DNA from: Hydrococcus rivularis NIES-593 | Lineage (GTDB): Bacteria; Cyanobacteriota; Cyanobacteriia; Cyanobacteriales; Microcystaceae | Length of the DNA stretch: 64,000 bases | Assembly: GCF_001904635.1 (NCBI RefSeq) | Contig: NZ_MRCB01000001.1 | Span: 381,667-445,666, forward strand | Direction of reading: 5' to 3' | Part shown: positions 35,371 to 43,339 of the stretch, one piece after another | How positions within the stretch are numbered: the stretch's first letter is position 1 | How the letters are laid out: each line of letters opens with the position of its first letter | Program-made: the position numbers and the translations under genes | The notes under the pieces: model-generated | Told to the model about the DNA's origin: nothing | The model's database searches: none | The model's input: only the letters and a program-made list of their open reading frames with translations

Positions 35371-36288
35371 ATGTTTCCAGTTATTTACTCGGACGAATTT
35401 CTTGCTCACGATACAGGACGCTATCATCCAGAAAGATCGGAACGCTTGACAGCAATTGTAGAAGCCCTAAAAACAGTTACCTGGGCGAATAAACTGGACT
35501 GGCAATTGCCAACTCCCGTACCGAATAGGGATGTCATGCCATACATCCAAAAGGTACATACTCGCGCCTACATAGATAAAGTACGCCAGATTGCAGAAAG
35601 CGGCGGAGGGTTGTTGGATCTCGATACTCCCGTTTGCCCTCGCAGCTACGATCTGGCCTTATTAGCCGTCAGCGCTTGGTTAGATGGAGTCGATAAGGTA
35701 CTGGCAACCAATAACCCCGCTTTTGTCTTGGCGCGTCCGCCAGGACATCATGCAGAAAGAGAAAGAGGAATGGGATTTTGTCTGTTTTCTAATGCTGCGA
35801 TCGCAGCTTATTATGCCTTAGAACAACCAGGGGTAAATCGGGTGGCAATCTTAGACTGGGACGTGCATCACGGCAATGGCACTGAAGCAATTGTCGAAAC
35901 TAATCCCAATATTATTTATTGCTCGCTCCATCAATCTCCTTGCTATCCTGGAACGGGGAGGGCAAGCGATCGCGGCAAGCATAATAACGTCCTCAATATT
36001 CCTATGGCACCAGGGAGTACGTTTGAGAGTTATCAACCCGCCTTTGAAAATTTAGTCGTTCCTTTCCTCAGCGATTTCCAGCCAAATATTTTAATCGTGA
36101 GTGCGGGTTACGATGCCAATTCCGACGATCCTTTAGCTGAGATAGCTTTGCAACCAAAAGATTATGGTTCGTTTACCGATTACCTATTAAAAATTACTCG
36201 CCGCATTCTCTTCGGACTCGAAGGAGGATATGCACTCAGGGCACTATCGCAATCCGTAGTTGCAACCATCGAAAAGTGTTTATTGTAA
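35371..36288 (+). CDS. Histone-deacetylase-family (acetoin utilisation-like) deacetylase
   Basis: A zinc-dependent deacetylase of the HDAC/AcuC/APAH superfamily. Motifs in order: FLAHDTGRYHPE at the start, RPPGHHAERERGMGFC with the tandem histidines, LDWDVHHGNGTE with zinc-binding Asp and His, and SAGYDANSDDPL near residue 248. Bacterial members deacetylate polyamines or proteins. Length (305 aa) is normal. It follows the Mut7-C gene by 22 nt on the same strand, so both may be transcribed together. Confidence 0.9.
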   Translation: MFPVIYSDEFLAHDTGRYHPERSERLTAIVEALKTVTWANKLDWQLPTPVPNRDVMPYIQKVHTRAYIDKVRQIAESGGGLLDLDTPVCPRSYDLALLAVSAWLDGVDKVLATNNPAFVLARPPGHHAERERGMGFCLFSNAAIAAYYALEQPGVNRVAILDWDVHHGNGTEAIVETNPNIIYCSLHQSPCYPGTGRASDRGKHNNVLNIPMAPGSTFESYQPAFENLVVPFLSDFQPNILIVSAGYDANSDDPLAEIALQPKDYGSFTDYLLKITRRILFGLEGGYALRALSQSVVATIEKCLL

Positions 36289-36418
36289 TTTTGAGCCAAT
36301 CATCGAGCCGATTTTAAAAATATATTGACTAAATCGCTCGTCAATCGAGCCGTTCAACTAACATGATAGTTAGAGATAGAACGCGATCGCGCTTAGAATT
36401 CACTCATAATGAATAACA

Positions 36419-37042
36419 ATGACTAACGTAACCGCGAAAATTTTATCGGCACTACAAAAAATTCCCCCAGGTTACTTGAACATTATGGGCTATGTTGATG
36501 AATCAGAAGTCAACGGACCTGGTTGTCGTGCTGTAGTTTGGGTGCAAGGATGCCCGCGAGAATGTCCTGGATGTTTTAATCCCTCTTCTTGGTCATTTGA
36601 AATCAATCAACTCATCTCAGTCGAAGAACTCGCTCAAAAAATCCTCAGCAATCCTCGCAACACGGGCGTTACTTTTTCCGGTGGCGAACCTTTTTGGCAA
36701 GCGCCTGCCTTGGCAGAGTTAGCTAAGCGAGTCAAAGCGGCGCGATTAAATGTCATGTCGTTTAGTGGCTTTACTTTAGAACAACTGCAATCCAAATCTG
36801 CCCCGCCAGGTTCGTCAGAGTTATTAGAACAGCTAGATATTTTAATCGATGGTCCGTATATTGAATCTCTAGCCATTCACTCTCCCGAATCGCCTGTATC
36901 CTCTAGCAATCAAAAAGTTCGCGTCTTCAATCCCGCCTTCCAAGACAAAATTACTTGGGCATCCGACCAAATAGAAATTCACATCCTCAAAGATGGCACT
37001 CGCATTATTTCGGGTTTTTGGGGTCAGATGGGACTGGAGTAA
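36419..37042 (+). CDS. Radical SAM protein, NrdG-like (4Fe-4S single cluster)
   Basis: The cluster motif CxxxCxxC appears as WVQGCPRECPGCFNPSSW near residue 40, followed by GVTFSGGEPFWQ, the SAM-binding GGE. This is the arrangement of anaerobic ribonucleotide reductase activases (NrdG) and related 4Fe-4S single-cluster proteins. No NrdD is nearby, so the partner enzyme is unknown. The gene starts at an ATG immediately preceded by AATAACA and is 207 aa. After the stop there is a repeat-rich stretch. Confidence 0.8.
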   Translation: MTNVTAKILSALQKIPPGYLNIMGYVDESEVNGPGCRAVVWVQGCPRECPGCFNPSSWSFEINQLISVEELAQKILSNPRNTGVTFSGGEPFWQAPALAELAKRVKAARLNVMSFSGFTLEQLQSKSAPPGSSELLEQLDILIDGPYIESLAIHSPESPVSSSNQKVRVFNPAFQDKITWASDQIEIHILKDGTRIISGFWGQMGLE

Positions 37043-37049
37043 GTACCAG

Positions 37050-37098
37050 TTATCAGTTACCAGTTATCAGTTATTTCGCATCGCTGATAACTGATAAC
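37050..37098. repeat. Repeat of TTATCAGTTA-type units
   Basis: The sequence AGTTATCAGTTACCAGTTAT is followed by its inverted form TGATAACTGATAAC, forming an imperfect stem. This is the same class of short dispersed repeat as at 7101-7128. It lies between two convergent genes and could act as a terminator. Confidence 0.55.
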
Positions 37099-37108
37099 GG
37101 TTCGCTGC

Positions 37109-37204
37109 TTAAATTAGTTTAATGCTACGGAATCCAAAGTACAGTCCCAGAGCGATCGCAGTAAATAGCAATAGGATGGCTATGTAGGAGATGACTGCAA
37201 ACAT
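37109..37204 (-). CDS. petL: Cytochrome b6f complex subunit VI (PetL)
   Basis: A 31-codon ORF encodes one membrane helix: MFAVISYIAILLLFTAIALG followed by LYFGFRSIKLI. The pattern (SY near the start, IxLI at the end, single hydrophobic span) matches PetL, a small peripheral helix that stabilises the b6f complex. A second ATG two codons upstream (37210, MSMFAV) is also possible; AAAGGA lies 5-6 nt before it. The gene is short enough to be missed by automatic annotation. It is divergent from aroB, separated by about 100 nt. Confidence 0.8.
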   Translation of the reverse strand: MFAVISYIAILLLFTAIALGLYFGFRSIKLI

Positions 37205-37305
37205 CGACATTTTTCCTTTAAACACTTACTAAACATTTGTTCTTTGCTATTGTACTCTTGAGAGATACCCCTATTCTCACTGCATTTTCCCAGTTCTTAT
37301 TCTTC

Positions 37306-38403
37306 ATGCTTTCTGTCATTGCGGTTAAGTTACCCGAAAACTCTTATGAAATTGCGATCGCGCCTGGTAGTCTCACTCAACTGGGTAGCTATATCAACAA
37401 GCTTAATTTAGGAAAAAAAATTTTGCTTGTCTCCAATCCAGATATTTTTAGCCATTATGGTGAAATAGCCTTAACTTCTCTCAAAGATTCTGGTTTTGAT
37501 GTCTTTACTCACTCGATCCCCGAAGGCGAAGTCAATAAAACCTTAGATTCAATCGCCCAAATCTACGATACCGCCTTAGAAAATTACCTGGAACGTTCCT
37601 CTACCATGTTGGCTTTAGGAGGCGGCGTAATTGGCGATATGACGGGTTTTGCGGCGGCTACCTGGTTGCGGGGGATTAATTTCGTGCAAGTTCCTACCTC
37701 GTTACTGTCAATGGTTGATGCCTCTATTGGGGGTAAAACGGGTGTCAATCATCCCAAAGGAAAAAATCTCATTGGTGCATTTTATCAACCTCGTCTAGTA
37801 TTAATCGATCCCCAAGTTTTAAAAACTTTACCCGTGAGAGAATTTCGTGCTGGGATGGCAGAAGTCATCAAATATGGCGTTATCTGGGATGGAGATTTAT
37901 TCGCTAAATTAGAAGGAGCAGATCGTTTAGATGATATTGCTTATTTGAGCGAAGAATTATTACAAATCATTCTAACTCGTTCTTGCCAAGCGAAAGCCAA
38001 TGTCGTTGGCAAGGATGAAAAAGAAGCCGGATTGAGAGCGATTTTAAACTACGGTCATACTATCGGTCATGCGATCGAAAGTTTGACTGGATATAGCGTC
38101 ATTAATCACGGCGAAGCAGTAGCAATAGGAATGGTTGCCGCCGGAAGAATTGCGACTAAATTACAGATGTGGACTCAGGAGGAAGAAATCCGCCAAAATC
38201 ATTTAATTCAAAAAGCAGGTTTGCCGACAAAAATTCCTACTGATTTGAATAGCGAAGCTGTTATTGAAACGTTGCAAACTGATAAAAAAGTAAAAGCAGG
38301 TAAGGTTCGATTTATTCTTCCCACTCAAATAGGGAAGGTGACAATAACCGACCGGGTTCCGTCGGATTTGATTCGGGAAGTTCTTGAGGAAATCAGAATT
38401 TGA
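37306..38403 (+). CDS. aroB: 3-dehydroquinate synthase AroB
   Basis: AroB converts DAHP to 3-dehydroquinate, the second step of the shikimate pathway, using NAD and a divalent metal. Family motifs: [20 protein letters not shown] near residue 105, [20 protein letters not shown] near 148, and metal ligands in [12 protein letters not shown] and [11 protein letters not shown]. The recognisable N-terminus ([18 protein letters not shown]) supports the ATG at 37306; the open frame extends to a TTG at 37237. Length 365 aa is normal. Confidence 0.95.
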   Translation: MLSVIAVKLPENSYEIAIAPGSLTQLGSYINKLNLGKKILLVSNPDIFSHYGEIALTSLKDSGFDVFTHSIPEGEVNKTLDSIAQIYDTALENYLERSSTMLALGGGVIGDMTGFAAATWLRGINFVQVPTSLLSMVDASIGGKTGVNHPKGKNLIGAFYQPRLVLIDPQVLKTLPVREFRAGMAEVIKYGVIWDGDLFAKLEGADRLDDIAYLSEELLQIILTRSCQAKANVVGKDEKEAGLRAILNYGHTIGHAIESLTGYSVINHGEAVAIGMVAAGRIATKLQMWTQEEEIRQNHLIQKAGLPTKIPTDLNSEAVIETLQTDKKVKAGKVRFILPTQIGKVTITDRVPSDLIREVLEEIRI

Positions 38404-38490
38404 AATAATAAGACGACAGATGAATTGACAAAATTCAATGGAATTATTAGATGACTATAAAAAGTATTAATTATGCCTACCTAGTGACTT

Positions 38491-38578
38491 ATACCATTTT
38501 TCATTCATTAATGACACAGATAGTCGATCGCCCTCACCCCCAACCCCTCTCCCAAATAGGGAGAGGGGTGAAGAATGT
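38491..38578. repeat. Dispersed intergenic repeat, copy 2, with palindromic end
   Basis: Positions 38491-38552 match the reverse complement of 1-62. The repeat continues as a perfect palindrome, CCCCTCTCCC, then a 6-nt loop, then GGAGAGGGG. This is a REP-like end found in many cyanobacterial intergenic regions. It lies between the convergent aroB and xseB genes. Confidence 0.8.
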
Positions 38579-38609
38579 CGATCGCGAAAACCTGAAAATT
38601 GGTATTATC

Positions 38610-38843
38610 TTAAAATTCAATATCTTCTTCTTTTTCTAACGTTTCTATTAATAAATTCATTCTCTCTTTCCCAATTGCTAAAAAAGATTCGCATTCGCGC
38701 AGACGTTCGATCGCGATCGCGAACTTCTCAAAAACTTCTTCTAGGGGCAGCGAACCCGATTCGATCTGCTCGATAATTTTCTCAACTTGGGCTACGGTTT
38801 CCTCATACTTCCAATTTTGATTATTTTTGCGATCGCTATTCAT
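38610..38843 (-). CDS. xseB: Exodeoxyribonuclease VII small subunit XseB
   Basis: The 77-residue protein has the XseB core (YEETVAQVEKIIEQIESGSL, then EEVFEKFAIAIERLRECESF): two helices that bind several copies to one XseA and form the exonuclease VII holoenzyme, which degrades single-stranded DNA. The ATG overlaps the xseA stop codon by 4 nt (38840-38843), a translational-coupling arrangement. The C-terminal acidic tail (EKEEDIEF) is usual. Confidence 0.92.
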   Translation of the reverse strand: MNSDRKNNQNWKYEETVAQVEKIIEQIESGSLPLEEVFEKFAIAIERLRECESFLAIGKERMNLLIETLEKEEDIEF

Positions 38844-39988
38844 TGTAGAATTTCAGTAATTTTTACTTTAATAACTCCTCGACCTAACTGAATTTTTAAC
38901 GTTTGCTCCGTAGCTAAATTAGAACTAGAGCGCACAATAGTATCATTTTCTTCTCTTACTACCGCATAGCCTCTTTGTAAAACTGCTCGCGGGTCGAGAG
39001 CCATTAATTTTTGTTTCAATAACTGGCAGCGTGCAGTAGCTTGTAGTAGCTGTGGAGAAGTCGAGGGGAAGCGTTTTAGACGAGTTTCCAATTGTTCCAA
39101 ACGTTTCGATTCTAGGTCAATTCGCCGCTGACATACTTCAATTAGCGCTGTGACTCGTTGTTGGTGTTCGATAACCAGTTGAGAATATAAAGGAACTGCT
39201 GTTTCTGCGGCAGCTGTTGGGGTATGAGCGCTAAAATCGGCAACTAAATCAGCTAATGACTCGTCTCGTTGATGACCGATTCCTGTAATAATGGGGATTT
39301 TACTTTGAGCGATCGCCCTCGCCACTCTTTCATCATTAAAACAAGATAAATCTTCCACTGCACCGCCACCTCTTGCTAGAATCAATACTTCAGCGCGACC
39401 ATCTCGATTCACTTTTTCGATTGCCTCGACGATAGAATCGGGCGCGTCTATTCCTTGAACGGTTGCAGGGGAGAGAAGAATATGCAATCCAGGATAGCGC
39501 CGTGCAAGAGTGCGTTGAATATCTCCCCAAGCAGCAGCAGTAGGAGAAGTGACTACGGCAATAGTTTGCGGATAGGGGGGAAGGGGACGTTTTCTTTCGA
39601 GATCGAACAATCCTTCAGCTTGTAGGCGCGATCGCAATTGTTGATACTGCAATGCTTGCAATCCCTCGCCGATGGCTACTGCTTGAAAAACCGTCAGTCG
39701 ATATTCTCCTCGTTTCGGATAGAGACGAAGACTGCCTAGAACGATTAATAATTCTCCTCGCTGCGGTTGTCGTGCCAGTCGCGATCGCAAAGAATTCCAG
39801 ACGACGCATTGGATCGCAGCATCCTCATGGGGATCGCAGAGGGTAAAAAACAATCCCCTAGAATGTTCGTGAAGGCTGGAAACTTCGCCTGCCACTACAA
39901 TCTGTTGCAGCAAGCGATCGCCTTCTAAAAGGTCTCGAATATAGGCAGTGAGTTCGGCGACTGATATAGCCGTTCGGGCAGTAGACAT
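38840..39988 (-). CDS. xseA: Exodeoxyribonuclease VII large subunit XseA
   Basis: XseA is the catalytic subunit of exonuclease VII. An N-terminal OB-fold (SVAELTAYIRDLLEGDRLLQ to LIVLGSLRLYPKRGEY) is followed by the catalytic region with conserved VVTSPTAAAWGDIQ, ILARGGGAVEDLSCFNDE and GIGHQRDESLADLVAD, and a C-terminal coiled-coil that binds XseB. Length 382 aa is on the short side of the family but the domains are complete. It is coupled to xseB by a 4-nt overlap. Confidence 0.95.
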   Translation of the reverse strand: MSTARTAISVAELTAYIRDLLEGDRLLQQIVVAGEVSSLHEHSRGLFFTLCDPHEDAAIQCVVWNSLRSRLARQPQRGELLIVLGSLRLYPKRGEYRLTVFQAVAIGEGLQALQYQQLRSRLQAEGLFDLERKRPLPPYPQTIAVVTSPTAAAWGDIQRTLARRYPGLHILLSPATVQGIDAPDSIVEAIEKVNRDGRAEVLILARGGGAVEDLSCFNDERVARAIAQSKIPIITGIGHQRDESLADLVADFSAHTPTAAAETAVPLYSQLVIEHQQRVTALIEVCQRRIDLESKRLEQLETRLKRFPSTSPQLLQATARCQLLKQKLMALDPRAVLQRGYAVVREENDTIVRSSSNLATEQTLKIQLGRGVIKVKITEILQ

Positions 39989-40030
39989 AAGATAATTAAG
40001 TTAACTTTTTAACAAAGTTAGCGCAGACAA

Positions 40031-41404
40031 ATGAAAGACATAGGGGAAGAACAACCCATATCCTTTGAAATCGCACTTAGAGTAGCAGATGCAGCCGTTT
40101 TTGCCAAAACTTCTCGGCATCTAAGAAATATTGAAGTCGCCGTTTTTCAGGGAGCCTTGCAAGGAAAAAGATACGACCAGATCGCAGACGAGATTGGCTA
40201 TGCTCCTGAGTATATCAAGCATGATGTCGGGCCTAAGCTGTGGCAGTTACTTTCCTTAAGTCTTGGAGAAAAGGTTAGTAAAACAAATTTAATGGCAGTG
40301 CTGGCCCAGCAAGCTGCTCGAGTAGTATGTATTCGATCGCCAATCGACAGTTCTCAGGTTGTAGAATTAAAGTCGCCAGTAGGATTAATTCCCCTTAAAT
40401 CGGCTTTTTATATAGAACGTCCGACCGTTGAATCGCGCTGCTATCAAGAGATTATCAGATCGGGTGCGCTCATTCGCATTAAAGCACCGACTCAAATGGG
40501 TAAGACTTCCTTAATGGTCAGAATACTCGATCGCGCCAGACAACAGATTTCAGATCGAGTCTATACTGTTCCCTTAAGCCTCCAAAGAGCAGATAAAGCC
40601 ATTTTTAGCGATTTAGATCGCTTTTTGCGCTGGTTTTGTGCTTCCATTGCTCGTAAGTTACAACTATCCCAACAAGTAGACGATTATTGGAGCGATACTT
40701 TTGGCTCTAAAAGTAATTGTACGACGTATTTTGAAGACTGTTTGCTGCAAGAACTTAATGCACCTTTAGTTCTAGCACTCGATGGCGTTGACGAGGTATT
40801 TTTACATCCAGAGATTGCCGATGATTTCTTTTCGCTGTTGCGATCTTGGTACGAAGAAGCAGCTTACGGAGAAAGCGGCAATCCCCTCTGGCAAAACCTG
40901 CGGCTGATTATCGTTCATTCTACAGAAGTTTATATTCCTCTCGATATCAATCAATCGCCGTTTAATGTAGGATTGGCGATCGAATTGCATCCTTTTAGTA
41001 ACGAACAAGTTCTCGATTTATCTAAACGCTATCAACTTAACTTATCTGAAGGCGAACTGTCTCAACTAATGCAACTTCTGGCAGGACATCCTTATCTTGT
41101 CCAACAGGCACTATATCATCTCGCGCGACGAGATCTGACACTCGAACAATTAATGCAAACGGCAGCGACAGATGCAGGGATTTACAGCAATCATTTACAT
41201 CGCCATTTAAGCCATTTGCAAGAACATCCTCAATTGGCATCCGCTTGCGATCGCGTTATTAAAGCTTCCACTCCTGTTGAATTAGAACAAAATTTAAAAT
41301 TTAAGTTACACAGCATGGGATTAGTTAATTTGCAAGGCGATCTTGTCGTTCCCAGTTGCGAGTTATATCGGCAGTATTTTTGCGATCGCATCGTATCTTC
41401 CTAA
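40031..41404 (+). CDS. AAA-like domain protein with vMAP-type N-terminal HTH
   Basis: The N-terminus (ISFEIALRVADAAVFAKTSR, then IEVAVFQGALQGKRYDQIA) matches the winged-helix-like N-terminal domain of vWA-MoxR-associated proteins. The central part is an AAA_35-like ATPase with Walker A IKAPTQMGKTSLM and Walker B LVLALDGVDEVF. The C-terminal region ends in a helical domain (LEQNLKFKLHSMGLV). Such proteins are expanded in cyanobacteria and may act as STAND-type sensors in ternary conflict systems. No effector partner is adjacent. 457 aa, complete. Confidence 0.75.
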   Translation: MKDIGEEQPISFEIALRVADAAVFAKTSRHLRNIEVAVFQGALQGKRYDQIADEIGYAPEYIKHDVGPKLWQLLSLSLGEKVSKTNLMAVLAQQAARVVCIRSPIDSSQVVELKSPVGLIPLKSAFYIERPTVESRCYQEIIRSGALIRIKAPTQMGKTSLMVRILDRARQQISDRVYTVPLSLQRADKAIFSDLDRFLRWFCASIARKLQLSQQVDDYWSDTFGSKSNCTTYFEDCLLQELNAPLVLALDGVDEVFLHPEIADDFFSLLRSWYEEAAYGESGNPLWQNLRLIIVHSTEVYIPLDINQSPFNVGLAIELHPFSNEQVLDLSKRYQLNLSEGELSQLMQLLAGHPYLVQQALYHLARRDLTLEQLMQTAATDAGIYSNHLHRHLSHLQEHPQLASACDRVIKASTPVELEQNLKFKLHSMGLVNLQGDLVVPSCELYRQYFCDRIVSS

Positions 41405-41443
41405 AAGTTAAGTTATCAAAGTGCATAACCTGTCCGACTGTTT

Positions 41444-41557
41444 TTCGATGTTGATGGGACTGGCGCTGCCGCGCAACAGCAAATTACCTCGATTGTCTTC
41501 CCGTCAGGTTCTCTGATTATTCTGAGTGCTGCTGATATCTTTGTTGGTGGTTTTTAA
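41444..41557 (+). pseudogene. C-terminal remnant of an RTX/calcium-binding-type protein
   Basis: A 37-codon open stretch reads FDVDGTGAAAQQQITSIV and ends LSAADIFVGGF with TAA. This resembles the C-terminal ending of cyanobacterial hemolysin-type calcium-binding proteins (FDADGTG..., then LSAxDFxV). There is no start codon; a stop precedes it in frame (TAA at 41426-41428). It is probably a relic of a larger gene. The rest of the gap 41405-41806 holds a terminator and a regulatory site. Confidence 0.4.
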
Positions 41558-41588
41558 CTAAACAAAAGTTCGGAATAAAAAATTAAAC

Positions 41589-41628
41589 GTTAAAGAGTTA
41601 TTGTTGTTCTAACTCCTTAACTTTTTTT
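41589..41628 (+). terminator. Intrinsic terminator
   Basis: GTTAAAGAGTTA (41589-41600) pairs with TAACTCCTTAAC (41610-41621) with one mismatch, followed by seven T. It would end transcription from the AAA gene or the RTX remnant. Confidence 0.75.
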
Positions 41629-41695
41629 GTTTTTGATAAGCTGCGATCGCGTCTTCAGTTTTTTGCCTATCTTAACTTCACACTTCCAACTCTCG

Positions 41696-41769
41696 AAAAG
41701 TTAAGTTTCTCTTCCTGCTAACTCCCTAACTTTTCTGTATCGATTCTAATTTTCAAAAGCCTTATAAAA
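41696..41769 (+). promoter_or_regulatory. Shared dyad element, site A, upstream of the surface-protein cluster
   Basis: AAAAGTTAAG (41696-41705), 19 nt, CCTAACTTTT (41725-41734), CTGTATCGA (41735-41743), 19 nt, TATAAAA (41763-41769, probable -10). The first gene of the cluster (DUF4278) starts 38 nt after it. The same layout recurs at 45395 and 52426. Confidence 0.7.
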
Positions 41770-41806
41770 GGATTAGCAAACAAAAGAGATAAACGGAGCC
41801 AAAATT

Positions 41807-42049
41807 ATGAAACTTTCCTATCGCGGTTGTCAGTATGAGTTGCAAGCCATCTCTTCACCCATTCTTAAAAATGAAATAACCGTAAAATATCGCGGCATTA
41901 CTTATCAAATCGAAAATCCTAAACCTCAATCGATTCTACGTCAAACAAATATTCAACTAAAATATCGCGGTATTTCCTATTCAAAAAAGATAATTTTAAC
42001 CAAGCATAACCAAGCAGGTAAGACTGAGTTAAAAACAGCGATCGCTTAA
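41807..42049 (+). CDS. DUF4278 protein with three YRG repeats
   Basis: An 80-residue cyanobacterial protein made of three copies of a short beta motif: KLSYRGCQYEL, VKYRGITYQI and LKYRGISYSK. DUF4278 proteins are unassigned; this one has no signal peptide. AGGAG-like sequence (CGGAGCC) precedes the ATG. It is first in a row of four same-strand genes ending with the RTX protein, and lies directly behind regulatory site A, so it may be co-regulated with exported proteins. Confidence 0.8.
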   Translation: MKLSYRGCQYELQAISSPILKNEITVKYRGITYQIENPKPQSILRQTNIQLKYRGISYSKKIILTKHNQAGKTELKTAIA

Positions 42050-42076
42050 TCGAATATTCTAATAGGAGAAAAATAG

Positions 42077-42964
42077 ATGAAATTTAAGGGAATTATAGCA
42101 ACAACCTGCGCGATCGCATCAACAATCGCAATACCATCGGTAGCCAAAGCTGTCACCTTAAAGTTAACCATTGAGAATATAGCACCCCAACAAGGCGCTT
42201 TAGTGACTCCAGTTTGGTTTGGTTTTCACGATGGTAGCTTTAATACCTTCGATCCTGGTGCTACTGCTTCAACTGGAATCGAACACGTTGCCGAAGATGG
42301 ATATACAGGGTTAGAAAATCGTCTTCCAGGTTTTGAAAATCTCGGTATCGATGTTAATAATTTCATCATTCCGCTAGAAAATACAATTTCAGGCTTATTT
42401 GCTAATAGCAATGAAGGAACGCAAGACATTCTTTCTTCCGAAGAAAATCCTTTTTTTGGACTTTTCCCCGGTCAATCTAATTCAACTCTTATTAATCTCA
42501 ATGGCAATTTAGCTCAAAATCACTTCTTCAGTTATGCTGCCATGTTTTTTCCCAGCAATGATGCCTTCATTGCCGATGAAAATCCTCTTGAAATTTTTGA
42601 TAGCGAAGGGAATTTTCTAGGGGCAGATTTTATTATTTCCGGCAATCAAGTTTGGGATGCAGGAACGGAAGTCAATGACGAAAGTTTAGCCAATGTTCCC
42701 TTTACCTTGCCACAAATCGCTCAGGGAGTTGAAGAAAACGGAACGATTCAACGTCACCCAGGTTTTCGTCCGCGCGGGACTGGCGGCGTTTTAGATTCAG
42801 CTAATGGATTATTTACTAATGCTGATTTTACAGCCCCAGACTATCAGATAGCTCGAATCAAAATCGAAAAAGTCAGCGTACCAGAACCAGGTATTAGTGC
42901 AGGTTTGCTAGTTTTTGGCGCAACCTTTTTAGCAGGGTATCGTTTGCGTCGGAAAGCAAATTAA
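42077..42964 (+). CDS. Spondin-N domain protein with PEP-CTERM anchor
   Basis: A signal peptide (residues 1-25, ending AKA) precedes a spondin_N domain (VTLKLTIENIAPQQGALVTP onward). The C-terminus is a PEP-CTERM sorting signal: VPEPG, a hydrophobic span and RLRRK. Such proteins are exported and processed by exosortase; spondin_N proteins in bacteria are often surface or biofilm-associated. 295 aa. RBS AGGAG (42063-42067) precedes the ATG. The exosortase itself is not in the window. Confidence 0.85.
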   Translation: MKFKGIIATTCAIASTIAIPSVAKAVTLKLTIENIAPQQGALVTPVWFGFHDGSFNTFDPGATASTGIEHVAEDGYTGLENRLPGFENLGIDVNNFIIPLENTISGLFANSNEGTQDILSSEENPFFGLFPGQSNSTLINLNGNLAQNHFFSYAAMFFPSNDAFIADENPLEIFDSEGNFLGADFIISGNQVWDAGTEVNDESLANVPFTLPQIAQGVEENGTIQRHPGFRPRGTGGVLDSANGLFTNADFTAPDYQIARIKIEKVSVPEPGISAGLLVFGATFLAGYRLRRKAN

Positions 42965-42990
42965 TCCCGAAATTATTGGAGGGGATAATT

Positions 42991-43284
42991 ATGCCAAAAC
43001 CCAAATTTTGCGATCGCGAGAAGTCCGCCCCTAGTTGGAATTACTTTTGGATGATAAGTTCAAGCAATTGGAGTCAGATTTTCCAAGAAGAATTCCTCAA
43101 AGCGAACCAAAAACCTCTCGAAGAGGAAGAGTCAATTTTTGTCAGACAAATAATATCCTTGGGAGTTTGGTTGACTCTAATCTTGTTAATTTCTATTGCA
43201 GGAATTCAAGCAACAAAAAATTCCCAAGCAGTCCAAGGACTAGACGCAAAATCAGTCAGACAATTGATGTTTCTGCGTAACTAG
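42991..43284 (+). CDS. Small single-span membrane protein
   Basis: Not recognised. The start ATG at 42991 has an excellent GGAGGGG 8 nt upstream; the longer frame (42976) can be ignored. The 97 residues have a hydrophilic N-terminal part with several W and F residues and one membrane helix (IISLGVWLTLILLISIAGIQ, near 57-76), then a short tail. Its place between the PEP-CTERM protein and the RTX protein suggests a role in surface expression or anchoring, but that is inference. Confidence 0.7.
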   Translation: MPKPKFCDREKSAPSWNYFWMISSSNWSQIFQEEFLKANQKPLEEEESIFVRQIISLGVWLTLILLISIAGIQATKNSQAVQGLDAKSVRQLMFLRN

Positions 43285-43339
43285 CTCGGAAAAAATTAAC
43301 CATTAATCGTACAAAACTAAGCAATTGGAGAAAAATCTC

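Noticed and set aside
38451-38639. 62-codon open frame after aroB
   Set aside because: It consists largely of the dispersed repeat (PHPQPLSQIGRGVKN-type) and has no conserved start.
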